A stretch of DNA of 64,000 nt from Psilocybe azurescens. Its lineage: Eukaryota; Basidiomycota; Agaricomycetes; Agaricales; Agrocybaceae. The translations under genes were made by a program, and so were the position numbers. Within the stretch, counting starts at the first letter, position 1, and the number at the start of each line of letters is the position of its first letter. Shown here piece by piece: positions 1 through 12,700 of this stretch. The stretch spans positions 107,774 to 171,773 of the forward strand of contig JAJIRX010000815.1 in assembly GCA_023853785.1 (NCBI GenBank), in the 5' to 3' direction. The notes beneath the pieces are model-generated. The model had not been told where the DNA came from and did no database searches. It saw nothing but the letters and a program-made list of their open reading frames with translations.

Positions 1-557
1 AACAAACGATGATGCTATGTGTGTTGTTCATGTTTCTAGAACGCGACTTTCTTCGGTGATAGAAGCTACACGAGTTACGGGCGGCTGACCTACCTAGGGT
101 GAGTGTTGGTGTTGTTGCAGGAGACCATGTCGCGCGTCAATATATGATAGTTGATGATGAGAGGGCGGTGACTACCAATGGACGAGGAGGGAAAAAGATC
201 CGAAGACAGCGAGGAGGGGAGAGGGAGGGAGAGGTGCTGCGGAGAAGCCAGAGGGCTGGCTGATGGAAAGCACGATATCACCGGAAGTAATAGCTGTGTG
301 GGTGTGAGATATTTGTTTCCATTTCCGGGGATGGAGGAGAGCCATCGGCAACGAGATGGCAGCGGCAGGAAAGCGGCAGAATGGGCGGGACATAGGCGAC
401 CGTCCAATCAGAGCGGGGGTCGCTGTTCGGCAGGAAGATGCCGGTTGAATCCTGCAAAACAAACTTGAGTAAAGCTGATTCAAAGGTTCAAAGACTGGCG
501 TCTGAAACGAATCGTGTCTCCAGATTCCTCGCTTTCCCCGTTTCCTACCTTTACAAC
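1..557. other. 5' flank of the MADS-box gene; no gene seen
   Basis: Short ORFs here have no recognisable family signature and overlap one another on both strands. The stretch just upstream of 558 probably holds the promoter and 5' UTR of the MADS-box gene. I see no convincing TATA box. Confidence 0.4.
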
Positions 558-2909
558 ATGGGCAGAAGAAAGATCGAAATACAACCCATCACAGTAAGCT
601 TTACACCCTCCCGTCTATTATCGTCCTCGATTCCTCCTTCCCCCTCCCCCACCTCCCTCCTCTCCAATTATACAACACTTTCCTCATCGCCTATTACCAC
701 TCGCTTACTCCGAATTATACTTAGCACGAACGAAATCGTTCTGTCACCTTTTAAAGGTGTGTCGCAGGATCCCCTTTTTTGTCGCTATTTTTGTGCTAAA
801 TTGGCTTGGCATCTCTGTATTATTCTTATCATCCACCATCCCGCCTTCAAACACTCCCGAACACCACTTAGCGCAAGAACGGGCTCTTCAAAAAGCATAC
901 GAGCTCGGTGTGCTCTGCTCGGTCGACGTCGCAGTTATCATCTTCGGTGTGTGCGCCTTCCAACGTCGCTTTTCACCGCCTCATTCTTGGCATTCTCTTG
1001 TCACGGTTCTATTTTTATCGTTCTAAGAGGAACGTCCTGGCCACCATGTAAAGCTCTACCAGTACGGGTCCGCAGACATACACGACATCGTCCAGAGGCA
1101 TTTGAGAGTGCGTCGTCAGCCTTGACTTCCCGCGAACCGTTATCACTGATCCTTATCAACCATCTCCCAGCACGACGGCGAGAAAGATACGCGTGGCCCC
1201 CAGGACTTCTCTGGCAGCAACAGCGCTAAGCTCGATGACATCGGCGACGATGATGACGGTGACGACGACGACGACGACCTCCCCAGCCGCAGCAAGAGGA
1301 GGCACGACGGAAAATTGAAATCAGGATCAGACATGGTTACGGGCAACGTACGTGGCGATTCTTCCGTCCTTCCCTCTCCTCCTCAATACCGACATTTGAC
1401 GACGATACCCCCTAAGGTCGACTACAGCCCCTCTGGACATCGCAGTCTCCCTATTACTCAGCCTCCGCCTCTCTCTCTCCATGGTATCCCGTCCCAGTCC
1501 ACCGGCGGTGGGCGACCCACTCTGCCTCTCTCTGACTCGCGCATGTCCGACATGCGCGACGGTAAACGCAGCAGTCAGCGGCTCAGCCTGCACCCAGGCC
1601 ACAGCCGCTCCCCCCTCGGACGACGTCAACCCCGGTAACGGCAACTACCCCTACTATGCAGGACAAAACTCGGGCAACTTCAACCGGTCAGGACAGTACG
1701 GACACCATTCTTCTTCCCAAGCTCAGCACCACCATGGCCCTGGCGGCGGGGGACCAGGCGGTGGCGGTGGTGGAGGCGGGCACCACTCTGGCCCGCAGTA
1801 CCAGCCGTTCTTCCCCGTCTCTGGCCAACACAACTCGCCCCCGCCCTCGTTTATCCCCCCTGCAGACCTCAGATTTCTCCCGCGGCCCGTCTTCGCGAGG
1901 CGGCGGCGGAGGAAAACGGGCCTGGCTTCGGGCTGCCCTCGAGGGGCACTGATATGTACCCCGCCATGCTGCGTAACCAGTCGTCCACGTCTTCACAATC
2001 TACAGGCCCGGGAGGTGGCGGCGGTGGCGGGAACGGGGACCTGTTCGCCGCGTTCCTGGACGCGGACGAGCAGAGTCGGCACCAGAGCCACTCCCAGCAG
2101 GGCCCGGGGCTCGTTGGGCTGGACTGGCCGGTGCATAACACCAGCGGGGGCGGGGGTGGTGGAGGTGGCGGGTCGTCTAATGCACCCTCTGGGCCTTCCA
2201 GCTCAGGTAAGCCTCCATCCTAACATTACCCCCACCCAAATTTACTCCCACCCAACACCCATCCATCCCCTATCCCTTCTTCCTTCCATACTGCCTGTCA
2301 CTTCGTCGGCCTTCTCACACGCGCACACCACATACTTTCTACGATTCTCATAACAATTTCTTGATTCTAATTTCCTCTCTCTTCTCTATCTCTCGTCGTC
2401 CTCTACCAACTCAATTATTCACCGCCAGTTTCAGAGTCTAACTGATTGCAAAACCCTCAGTACCGCATCTCCCCTCCGCACCTTCCTCAGTCGTCGTCGA
2501 TGGTCCCGGCGGCAGCAGCGGGGGAAACTGGCTCGACTTTCTTTCCGGCAACAACAACAACAACACCAATCACAATCACAATGCGCATCATAACGGGCGG
2601 GAGTCGATGTCATGGGAGCGGGGTGGCGGTGGGGAGCACCGCGGGAGTATCTCTGATATCTTTGTCGGTGGTGGGAGCGGAGGCGAGCGGGGTAGATCTG
2701 GGAGCATCGTGGGCATCGGTGGTGGAGGAGGTGGGGGCGGGATGGTGGTAGGGATCAGCGGCAAACAACGAACGAAAATAGAGGAAGACGTGGGCTTCAG
2801 TGGCCCGGGTGGGATCCTGGCGTCTCCTGCGAGCCTGAACGGGCGTGTGGGAGGCATCGCTGTCGGCGGGGGTGGGGACGTCAAGGACGGGCTGAAAGAC
2901 GGAGGTTGA
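558..2909 (+). CDS. MADS-box transcription factor, MEF2/Rlm1 type
   Basis: DNA-binding regulator. Predicted exons: 558-593, 725-756, 872-946, 1028-1107, 1171-1347, 1598-2206 and 2461-2909, with short GT-AG introns. Exon 1 encodes MGRRKIEIQPIT, exon 2 HERNRSVTF, exon 3 RKNGLFKK then AYELGVLCSVDVAVIIF, and exon 4 EERPGHHVKLYQY. Together these form the MADS DNA-binding and dimerisation domain. The MGRRKI start and RKNGLxKKAYEL favour the MEF2/Rlm1 branch over the MCM1/SRF branch. After it come an acidic Asp run (exon 5), then Gly-, His- and Asn-rich low-complexity sequence typical of basidiomycete MADS proteins, about 480 residues in all. Oddities: exon 2 lacks one T (stop after VTF), exon 3 lacks one base between FKK and AYEL, and the frame changes twice near 1855-1925. 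The first two lie in homopolymers, so they may be sequence errors. Rlm1-like factors act downstream of cell-wall MAP kinases in yeasts; that role here is inference. Confidence 0.88.
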
Positions 2910-5900
2910 TTTTGTTGTTATTTCACAAATTCTTTCTTTCCTATTTCTTCCTCTTTTTCCAGTCTTCATTCGACCGACGGCCGTTGGATCTTACTTTGCC
3001 TAACGAACACCCTTGGGCGGACTTCCTCTGGATACACTTCTTCCTTTCTTTTAGTTCTCGATATATTTTTTCGTGCTCTGTAGCGTTTCCTTGTTGTGTG
3101 TGTGTGTGGATTATTGGAATATCTCTTGTATCTTGCTCCGTTTGCGTTTCCTTTTGCTTCGTCGGACATAATCATCATCATAGCTAGTTTGTTTGTTGCT
3201 TTTCTTCCTTGGATCGACGGCCCATATGCCGTGGACATAACTACCTACCTTCCTCCAACCTATCCCAGAACCACAGAACCTAGATTACTTGTACTGCTAT
3301 TGTGATCGCTTTGCTCAATGTATTGGAACCTTTTCTTTTTTTTTTTGCAAAATACACGGATTACGAGGCGTTTACTTGACTTGACATTCTTGAGACACAA
3401 GCATTGCCAGGTGCTATATGCTACAAGGAACGATTTGTGTTCAGTTGCTCTAATACCTTTGACGTTTCATTTCATTTTACCAGGGCGAATTTACAGTCAG
3501 TGAGAAACAACACGGCCATAAATCCCACTCTATCAAAGCACGCTTTGTCACTATCGCTAGGGTGGGATAAAAACACCCCATAACCGTGTTGTCAATGGAA
3601 GATTATGTCCAGGAGCACAGCAATCCAGAGAAAACTCTCGCACGACGTCCGAGTGTCTGTTAGTCAGTACGGCAACGACCTCAGGCTGCCCGAGTGAATA
3701 CTCGGAGATAATGAGATGCAGAATTCGAAGTCGTGATTGTTGAATCGTAGATAGCATCGCAGGGGTAGGTAGCTAGGTTTTCAGGAATCAGGAGCGTTGC
3801 AGCAAGGCAGGAAGGGTAAAACTGTTGGTCGTGTTTCGAGTACGATCGTTGTTTCTGTTTCCCTCCACCCAGGCCTGTGGCTGGACTTATTGACTGAGCC
3901 GGTTACATTGCATTGTTGAAGGAAACCATGCAACTAACGATATCCATGTCCCTGTCGATGACATGCACATCTGTACTGATGATTCGATTGAAATGAATTG
4001 AATTCACTTTAGTTTGTCTAGTTTAGTGCGAGATTAAAGATGACGATGACGATGCTGGCGGCTCTAAGTCGCTATAGCCGCGGTTAATTTTCGTCTGAAG
4101 CACATTTAAAATTATTTAGGGAAGACGCCCCGCAAGAAAAGAAAGGTCATACTATGACCGCCTATCCTAACTGGTGCTAGGTGCCGATTGCTGCCGAATT
4201 TTGGACTTGGACTTGGACTTGGACTTGAAGTGGAAGGTACAAGCTCGAGGGGCCTTTCGCAGTGCGAATACTCTCTTGTATGCACTCACACGGCCGAGGC
4301 AAATATGCCTCCTTAAGGCACGATTGTCTGGCGTTGCGCAGTCCGCTGGTGGGCAGGTGGGCTTTGCCCAGCGAAAGATGAACAATCTCCATGTTAGAAA
4401 ACCCCGGTCGGAGTCGTTAAACTCGAGCTGCGCGGGCATCCACACATACGGGAAATGGTATGTGAGAGTGAGATAAGACCGCATCTGGATCTACTTAACA
4501 TGAGAAGATACAGCTATTTGCAGCATGCGGGTACTGCTTCAGATGGGTCGACTTTGTCTGTGTAGTGGTTGTTCGAGATCTCACGTCGTTTGTACTGAGC
4601 TGCTGGCTGAGGAAGCAGATGCTATTGCTTCCACAACACCCCATGTCGGATGCAGGAGGCCAGGCGATTGACATCTTGAGATAGAAAGACAGAGAGGCAG
4701 AGAGGGGTTTGTATTTTGGGATACATAGGAGTGTACTTTCGCGGCGACTTGGCAAAGGGTATGATGCAGTATACTTCTGATTGAGCTTCGGCAGGCACAC
4801 AGGTACCGTGAATGTATTTCTGGACAGAGCAGCTGCGCTGCGGCTCCTTGGATGGTCTATAGTCATTCAATTTCTTCTTCTGGTACATGAGGCAGAATAT
4901 TTAGCCGCGAGCATACTCTTTGATTGGGCCACCTTCTGGCCTGAATATAGTGAGCTTCTGTGACATTCTCAATAACAAATCATGCACAATGCTGTGTGCA
5001 GAGGGTTCTAGTATCTCCTAGCCGCGATACGTACCCTAGTTGTATGTAGTGTGCCGCAGTTCTATATTTCTTATCTAGCCAATGTCTTCTCGTTCTTTAT
5101 TGTCAAAATTTGTCAGTCCAAGACATTAGGTCTATCCTATTCATATATTTCCAAGATATTCTCGATCAAACAGTCATTCTATAGACGTTCCGAGGAAATT
5201 GTGTCCGATCAACTCAATACCAAATATTTGTTGCGTGCTCAAAGACTCGGACAGGGGATACTCATGAGATAAATTCAAGACGAAAAACCATACTGAGCGT
5301 GCTGCATCTGTATGACACTGAATGCGAATGTGAACTCCAAGCTGTATTTGCTACTAGTAATTAATTCATCTTCATTGGCCAACGGTAATGACAATGATTA
5401 CATGCTACCCATAAACACAAGGCTCCTATATCTCGAGATTCTTAATTCAATACAGTCTAGCCGCGTAAGATATGACATGACTGACGTAGAAAATTAACCC
5501 AGAGGGAGTTCAGGTTCCCGATAGTTCCGACGAAGAAGGAAAATTTGTTTGTTGTCCTGCACTACCATTCCCATAGTGTCACCTAGATTGAGAAACTCAC
5601 AGCACAGTCATTTGATTTCCCAAGGTTTAAGGGTAGAGAACTATGATAAAGTTTAAAGAACGCAGTTCTCGTCGGAGAACTCGAGCGCTTGCTCGCGCAT
5701 CTTTATCCCCACTTGTATTTACATCCATCTCTGAAACGTTCGCTGGAGATCAGCGCGTATCGCCGTCGTCTGGGGTCAATCTGCTACTGGCTCTGGCATT
5801 GTCGATATGGAATAAGTACGATTTGGCTTTCGCCCATTAGGCGCGATTCTCACGCAAATCCCAAAGTTTGATCGCGATTCCCTGGCTAATGCATTTTTCT

Positions 5901-6775
5901 ATAAATAAAGTGCGGAGATCACTCGGGGTAGCAAGTACTTACTCATTCAGGCTCTCAGACGCCAGTGTTTGTTGGCAGGGTGTCGTGACTTCAAGTTGGA
6001 ATGGGTCATGATCACGTTCTGCCTGCTTTCATGCTTACCGAGCAGGGCATTGTGCAATTACACTCGGGGTTATCTGAAGCCACCATTTTCTCACTACCAC
6101 ACGGCATGACCTGCCGCTGGCGCTCAACGCGGTCTCAATGGATGGAGAAAAGGAGGAGAAAAGGAGGAGAAAAGGAAGGTGTAAAAGCGCTCAGTGTGAA
6201 AAACGTCCGGGACGGCTTACGGTCCGCACACTGCACAGCATTGACAGCAACGGTATCACCGGTCCTTCTTTCCTGTCACATGATACATACTGGTATCGCG
6301 CCCTGGCATTCGGCTTACGGTTCACGACAAGCGCTTTTCTATGCCCGTTCCCGAGGGACCAGGCTGAGGAATGTTTTCGCCCATCCACCTTTGTCCATAG
6401 CCTATGCTGACCAAACCCGAATCTCCCTCTCGACGTTGATACGAAAGATATCTTTGTCGCCCATCGGATACTCTCCTGGAGTTTGCTTGCATTGATGCAT
6501 TGACTTGCCCCCTACTTTCGGGCACCAATCCTGCATTCGGGCTGTGTTGCTATGTGTTTTTAGATCGGCTGGAGTCTCTAAATCTCGTATCTTTGTTTTG
6601 CCTGGCCAAAAATCTGCAATCATTCTACTAGTGGTGCTTACACTCCAGGTCCGTTTGATTCCTGTGATTCCATGACACATTTCTTCTTGCAGACTTCTCT
6701 ACTTGCCAATGCTTTCAAATTTCAATGGACGCCCTCGCTTTGACTCAGCCTCCGGAAACTGTCTTTCCTTGGCCC
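2910..6775. other. Intergenic, no gene recognised
   Basis: This contains the 3' flank of the MADS-box gene and about 3.8 kb without a supported gene. A short hexanucleotide tandem repeat (TTGGAC, about 4.5 copies) lies near 4200-4228; the Lys-Ser repeat ORFs over it are products of the repeat. The 164-codon ORF at 6001-6495 has no family signature and no intron logic. Confidence 0.4.
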
Positions 6776-7181
6776 TCCATAACTAGTGTTTCGCGGATTA
6801 GTCCTGATCGGCTAATTCGCTGGACAAATTTGCCCATGTAAAATAGCACAAATTTTCTGGGAAAATTAGAACAAAAGAGTCAAATTTGGCGAGAATTAGG
6901 GCAAATGTCACTTTTTACAGTCTTTAGCTTTGAGAATGAAGGACATCACACTCGAAGGACAGCAGAGATAATGTTCTGGGTGTCCTCTAGCTCGATTGGA
7001 TGATTCTCATGTGTATTTGATTTATGTGATGAGCGCTCGACAGAGAAAAAAAGCATTGTTTACGAAGAGGGAAATTTTACACTAATTCACCTGTCGTTTT
7101 CTCCAATCCTGGTCGGACCTGTTTATTTGCTGAGGCAATTTTCATTTTCACCGGTCTAATCCGCGCAAAACTATCCATAAC
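6776..7181. mobile_element. hAT-like non-autonomous element (MITE)
   Basis: The element is 6784-7173 (390 bp). It is flanked by the 8-bp direct repeat TCCATAAC at 6776-6783 and 7174-7181. The ends are inverted repeats: TAGTGTTTCGCGGATTAG on the left, and the reverse complement of the right end reads TAGTTTTGCGCGGATTAG. An 8-bp target duplication with TAGTG-type ends is the signature of hAT transposons. There is no coding capacity, so it would depend on a transposase supplied elsewhere. Confidence 0.7.
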
Positions 7182-7786
7182 AGGGAGCGGGGGACTTTGC
7201 CTCCTGGTTGTAAAATACTCCCGGTTATTCTGTTTCCGTTCTTAGGACGAAACTAGGCCAACTCGGAAATAACCCGCTGTAGTAGTGAGTTCTGGCCATC
7301 TGGGCCGAGCTGCCCGAGCGTAGATTAGATAGTGTAGTGCATCTCATCAGCGGCTGTTTGTGTGCTAGCGCGCTTTCGCAGTCAGACCAACGCACCTTTG
7401 TTCGCAACGCCATACATAATGTGCGGATGTTTGACGAGCACTCCGAGCATCCCAGACACGAGCTGCTAGCGTAGACCGGATTGGCCTACTACACCGCTAG
7501 TGCTCTAAAGTCGAAAAGAAATCCATCTTGTTTGTTCTTTCAAGGAGACAACGCAGGAGGCGCTATGGTGCTCCATGGTGTTTCTCTAGCCTCTTTGTCG
7601 ACTATTAAATTATTTTAGGCTCGGGCTCTATCGCTCAGTTTCGCCCAGTCTAATCCAAGAACACCGACGCTGTGCCCGAGGGCTATGTCCTCGCACGTGA
7701 TATACTCCGATGACGTCGACCAGCCCATTCGTCTTATAACGGAGACATCTGCGGGAATTCCAAGCTCATTAGAAATCCCCCTTATA
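7182..7786. other. 5' flank of the PPxY membrane protein gene
   Basis: No gene is seen. The in-frame ATG at 7685 would place 34 residues before the hydrophobic signal sequence, so I prefer the ATG at 7787 and treat this stretch as promoter and 5' UTR. Confidence 0.4.
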
Positions 7787-8628
7787 ATGACCATATCAAA
7801 TCAACTAACAGCCCTCCTTTTCTTCGTGTCTTTACTATCATCCGCCAATGCTCAGATCAGTAACCACAATCGGCCGCGCAGGTCATGGGGAAGAGTAGTC
7901 GCAGGCGTTATTATCGGTGCGCGCTATATGTGAAATTACTCATTGATAACAGACTGTCTCATCTTGTATATTATCCTTTATTCAATACAGGAGGAGTAGC
8001 AGGTCTTATATTACTATGCTTAATGCTCAGAATGATGCAACGCAGACGTTTTGCGAGAGCACATCCTGGCGCCCAGCCCAATTTCTTCGCTGGAAAGCCG
8101 ATGTTCGGAGGGCCTTGGGGTCATTCTAACGCGCCGGTTCCACCACAGCCGGCTTCCCAGTTCAATAACGGCGGTCCTGGCTACAGCAACTACAATCCCG
8201 GCAACTCCTTCCACAGCCCACAAAACGCATTACAAAGTCCCGCACTTGCAGCTAACCCAGAATACCCGGCCCCGAATGCCCCATTCCCACCTCCAGCCTA
8301 TGGCCAAGATGCAAACTATGAGGGCAAATACGCACCTGTGAGTTCATATCACTATCAATATCTCTATCACTCTCAACCACATTCGTACGGCAAATTCTCA
8401 TCTGAATGCTAACATATAACATGTAACACAGCCTTCCGGACCTCCTCCACCCGTGAATATGCGCACTGACTCCAATTACGCTCCGGTATGTGCTCGTAAT
8501 TGAATATACGTGTTCGCGTTTTCGGAATACTAACCGTCAGCTTTCATATGTAGCCCCCTGGACCTCCTCCTGCTGCGCACACGACTGGACAGGATAACTC
8601 CTCATTCGTAGGAGGATTCCGCAGCTAG
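7787..8628 (+). CDS. Small single-pass membrane protein with Pro-rich PPxY tail (RCR-like)
   Basis: Exons 7787-7916, 7991-8337, 8432-8485 and 8554-8628 join in frame to give 201 residues. Residues 1-23 (MTISNQLTALLFFVSLLSSA and the next few) look like a cleavable signal peptide. After a short Arg-rich stretch a transmembrane helix follows (VVAGVIIG, spliced to GVAGLILLCLMLRMM), then a basic stop-transfer RRRFAR. The tail is rich in Pro, Asn, Gln and Tyr, with a PPAY motif and two repeats of a YAPP(S/P)GPPP type. This architecture resembles fungal RCR-type proteins, where PY motifs recruit Rsp5-type ubiquitin ligases. The family assignment is inference; the topology is seen directly. I chose the start at 7787 because it puts the signal peptide at the N-terminus. 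Confidence 0.75.
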
Positions 8629-8648
8629 ATTTCTCATATATGATACCC

Positions 8649-8675
8649 GGGGATCATCTAGACACTAGATCCCCC
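8649..8675. other. Hairpin-forming palindrome in the 3' UTR
   Basis: GGGGATC...ATCTAG-ACA-CTAGAT-CCCC forms an imperfect stem of about 10 bp, 20 bp after the stop codon of the preceding gene. It may matter for 3'-end processing or be incidental. Confidence 0.35.
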
Positions 8676-8910
8676 GTAATGCCACTCTATATACCGCACA
8701 ATCTGATGCACGACCTCTCGTACGAATCTTGTAGCGTAGCGTATTTTTCTACTGTGTAACTTGTTCATTATCCGATTGTAATCTTCTGTATTGTTAATGA
8801 TCTGGGACACGTTTCATTGTAGGGGTCTGACATCTTCCTTGACACCAGGCAATCGATTTGGAGAACCGCAACATGGGCCACACTCCACCGAGGTCATAAC
8901 TCCATGACTA

Positions 8911-9753
8911 GGTGATTAGGGGCACCAGGATTTTTAAAGTACCAACTTGCGGGCCTAGCGCGCACTTTCGGGATACACGTACACTATTCATTGCACTATA
9001 ACTCAAGACGTTAATTAAGTTAAGTTTCCATTGAAAAACTTATGGGGTACTACACAAAACGGTACATAGAAGCATAACTCTAATGCGCTCAGAGTTCATT
9101 AGCCGATAGCTTGCGCGCACTGAAATGCACTAGCGCAGAAATCAAATGCGCTGATTTGCGCTAGCGGGCACTCAAGTGCATTTGCAGGCATGTAAAGCTC
9201 TCTAGAATACAACTAGCGCGATATGAAAAACACCCAACTCAAAAATTCGAACTTACTTTAGATTTACCATAATGACTACTCCTCGAGTATTTATTTGTCA
9301 TGTATTATAACCGAGTATTGAGCGCTGAAGGTACGTTGAAAAGCTCCATCGCATAAATGAGACAAAAATTGACCGAATTTATACTTCAACGATAATAATC
9401 ACAACATTTTAATTTGAATCGGTGCTTCGAGGAGATGGAGGTGAGTTAGAAACACCTCACGTCCACGTAGGACATGTAAAGCTTGCCATAAAATCATCAA
9501 TGTAGTGCTACCCGGCCTCTCACAGCAAGAGACTGCCTTTGAGCTTTGAAGCAGCGTGATATTTTGTTATGGAATACTTCTGGATACCCATTGGATTCTT
9601 GCTGCACATTCTATGAGTTTAAAAGTTGATTAATTGTGCTACAACAATACCACATGATTTTTTAACTTGCGCAAGCTAGCGCGCAACTAGCTCATAAATG
9701 TGCATGCAAGGCCCGCTGGTTTGCACTGGAATTTCCGGTTGCCCGGTGATTAG
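8911..9753. mobile_element. TIR element with 9-bp target duplication (MULE-like, non-autonomous)
   Basis: The element is 8920-9744 (825 bp). It is flanked by the 9-bp direct repeat GGTGATTAG at 8911-8919 and 9745-9753. The termini are imperfect inverted repeats over about 50 bp: GGGCACCAGGATTTTT on the left, and GGGCAACCGGAAATTCC read inward from the right. A shared GCGGGCCT...GC..GCAC block lies 35-50 bp inside both ends. Subterminal regions are rich in GCGC and TAGCGC motifs. A 9-bp duplication is typical of Mutator-like elements. No ORF is present. Confidence 0.65.
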
Positions 9754-12700
9754 TTATTTCGTACTATTTCAGAACTAGAGAGATGGCACTAGTTTTCGGA
9801 CATCAGTTGGGGTATCTGTGAGGAGAAGTGGACAGTTATGTTGGGGTAAACGTCGATGAAGTTCGCTGAAGCTAAGCCACTTGCTTTAATGCCGTCTCTT
9901 TGCTCGAGGAGGTAGATTCGTCAGGAGGTAGTTAATACTCCGCAATAAATTAATAGTTGCCACCAGGGCTAGGAAAGGATACAAGGGGTTTTGAGCCGCC
10001 TATTAGCTCACCGAGGAGTTGCCGTGCGCGTGTGAGCAGTAGGAGCTGGCGTGCAAGATGAGATTTTAAGCAGGAAGGTGGAAGGGAAACGAGTCCTCGT
10101 TGCCAACTTGATGGCTAGTAGTAGATTCTCGGGGAATCCAATCATGGTATATTGACACTGAACATGATAATAAACAGGTGTGTATATCTCTCAAAAATTC
10201 CCAATCTTTTAATCTAAACATAACAACGTAGCCGAATCCACACGAAGAGTTGTCAGATCCTTTTCACCATGTATCTCTCTGTAATAAGTCTATTGGCTCA
10301 CCAGTAGCAGTCTGAGCCGATATACGGTCCTGCCGGTCCCTTATTTTCGCTAAGGGCATTTGGAGGCCCTAGATGGTTGGAGCAGGGGAAAGGCTTGAGA
10401 GGAAAGCCTGCCTCGCCGGAAAAGTTGAAGATTAGGTGTTCAAGAAATGGAGATTTTATTCGAGGTAGGAATTTAGAACACCGGAGAGCTGGTCGGGATG
10501 ACTTAGGGCAATGCAACGTGTAATAATATACCTTACGAATTTATAGCCATGCTGGATAGATTTACCCTGAGTGTGTCACTGCCAAGATAATTTCAAAGCT
10601 GAACACCAAGTGTAGACATTGGACGGGATGTATTTCTATATATCGTTAGGTATATCTGTAAATTTCCCCTGAGTCTGCGTTGAATGTGAAGCATCTTCCC
10701 AAAAGCTTTAACTGCTGACCATCCTTTCTCTCCACACACAGAATCAAAATTATTGGAAGCAGAAATGATTTATGCAATGGGCCTTAGACTCCTTTTCTTC
10801 TGAATGATAACCATGCCGCAATGTGACCACTGCACTGCTCCTCGGATGTAAATGGGCTCCATGAGGTCCTTCGGGTAGGATGGACTTCCAATGCCATTCG
10901 AACATATCTACGTAAGAAATCAGACAGACGGATGACTCCAGGGTATGTCACATAACCGCTGTAAACGTATCCTGACCCCCACTCTCATTTCACCCAATAT
11001 CCGAGGAAAGCCTATTCAGGACATCCGTTTAGTCACCACTTTGACAAATAGATCCACGTACTACTATGAACTTCCCTGAGCTCGGAACGACACTGGGGCT
11101 GTTATGGTGGACATCATTGAAGAAGAGACACCTACCTGCCCCTTACTGTTATTTATACGGACGTGTTATACAGTTACAGGCCTGATTGTGCGATAGAATT
11201 CTACTCCACGGCATTATGTCAAGCGTACTACGTAGAAGAGCAGTATGCAGTACTGGGAGAAACATATCACACACTGCGCAGGTTGTTCTTCAGCGATGCC
11301 AATTGAATGATTCAAATTTCAGATTACACAATGCCCATCTCAGCGTCAGAGTAATCATATCTTTGGGTTTAAAATTTCTCGGCGCACTTTTCACACCTGG
11401 AGCCCGCAACACATAATATGGCTTACATAGTACCCATATCAAGTCCAGGCTCGGTGGACCTCCAAAGTACCACACATTCAAATAAGGCCACCGCGTACCT
11501 GTCCCTGACACCCTGAAATACATACCTGAAGGGGTTTGACAAAGTTTGACGCCCGGCTTGGATCTAGACCTCGTCATCAAGTGGTGCTGTTTCGAGGGAG
11601 CAAGAGCGTATTAATAGAATAGCCTCTACTTATAGAACGCTCGATCTCTCATTTGACACGATGTTGAAATGACACGCAGTGAGCTCATTTAAGTACGCTC
11701 TGTAAGTATTGTAAACTGTAGATATCTGTTTCTCTTCAGCCCTAGATCCCCTGTGTCGGCGTCATGAAGGTCAGATTCCGGAAGAATCCAGAGCAAGCAT
11801 GATGCTGTAAGTATGTTACATTATCTTCCGATCGTGGCGACCAACAGCAACGAGGGATGATCGAAGAAGCCCAGAGTTCAGGTGTACCATCCCCCTCCGC
11901 CGATACACATTACGAAGAGGCAAAAACATCAAACATACTTGCAAAGTCTCCTTCTTTTAGGCTTACGCGAAAAGCGGAGATCAACATCAACATGGATTCT
12001 TTTATGTCACTGAAAAAATTTCTTGCCTCCGGAGAAGATATGGATGGAAGAGAAAGAGCAAGAACATACTCTATGAGATAAAAAGGAAGCCAGCCGGAGA
12101 ATCGGACCAAGGTCGGTCAGACTAGGATGATTATCCAAATAAGTATGTCACAAACCGTAATCCAGGTGTTAAACAAGACACTCTCGCCTTACAACCCGCT
12201 TCCCGCACTTGTCACTTTCATCCATGACAGTGTGGGGTCGGAGTTCTTTGTTTTTTTGGGAGATGTACTTTTAATTTAATGTCCGAGAGACTTCTTTTCA
12301 GGTTGCTTCATTTCGAGCCAGTCGTTCGGACTGACAGCCATTCACTCGTCCTCGGAAGATTTCACAGTACTCCGCCGAACCAGAATTGAGTGCAAGGCTT
12401 GCTGCTTTATCCGCCCATATGGTACGTTAGGCTCCTTGCCATGGCTACTAGTCGACACGTTTGTCGGATGTACTACGCAGGTTCCATGTTCCAGAAATCA
12501 AAGGTCTCGGAATCTAAGAAAGGACTTAATGAGAAATTAACGAGCCCATAGGAGCTGGCCAGAGAGGCTCGTTGTCAGAATTACGTCTAAGGATGTACAA
12601 ACACTGTGTAAAGCAATAGTTTATCCACCTATCTAGCTAAACACAACCGTCACAACGTCTTTCGGGAGTCACCTTTAGCTGGGATAACTGTTCATGATCC

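Noticed and set aside
4167..4484. ORFs on both strands with Lys-Ser or Val-Gln repeats
   Set aside because: Caused by a TTGGAC hexanucleotide repeat.
6001..6495. 164-codon plus-strand ORF
   Set aside because: No recognisable motif, overlaps antisense ORFs, and has no intron or promoter logic.
11857..12081. 74-codon ORF with mildly protein-like composition
   Set aside because: Too short, no homology signature, and an antisense ORF of similar size covers it.
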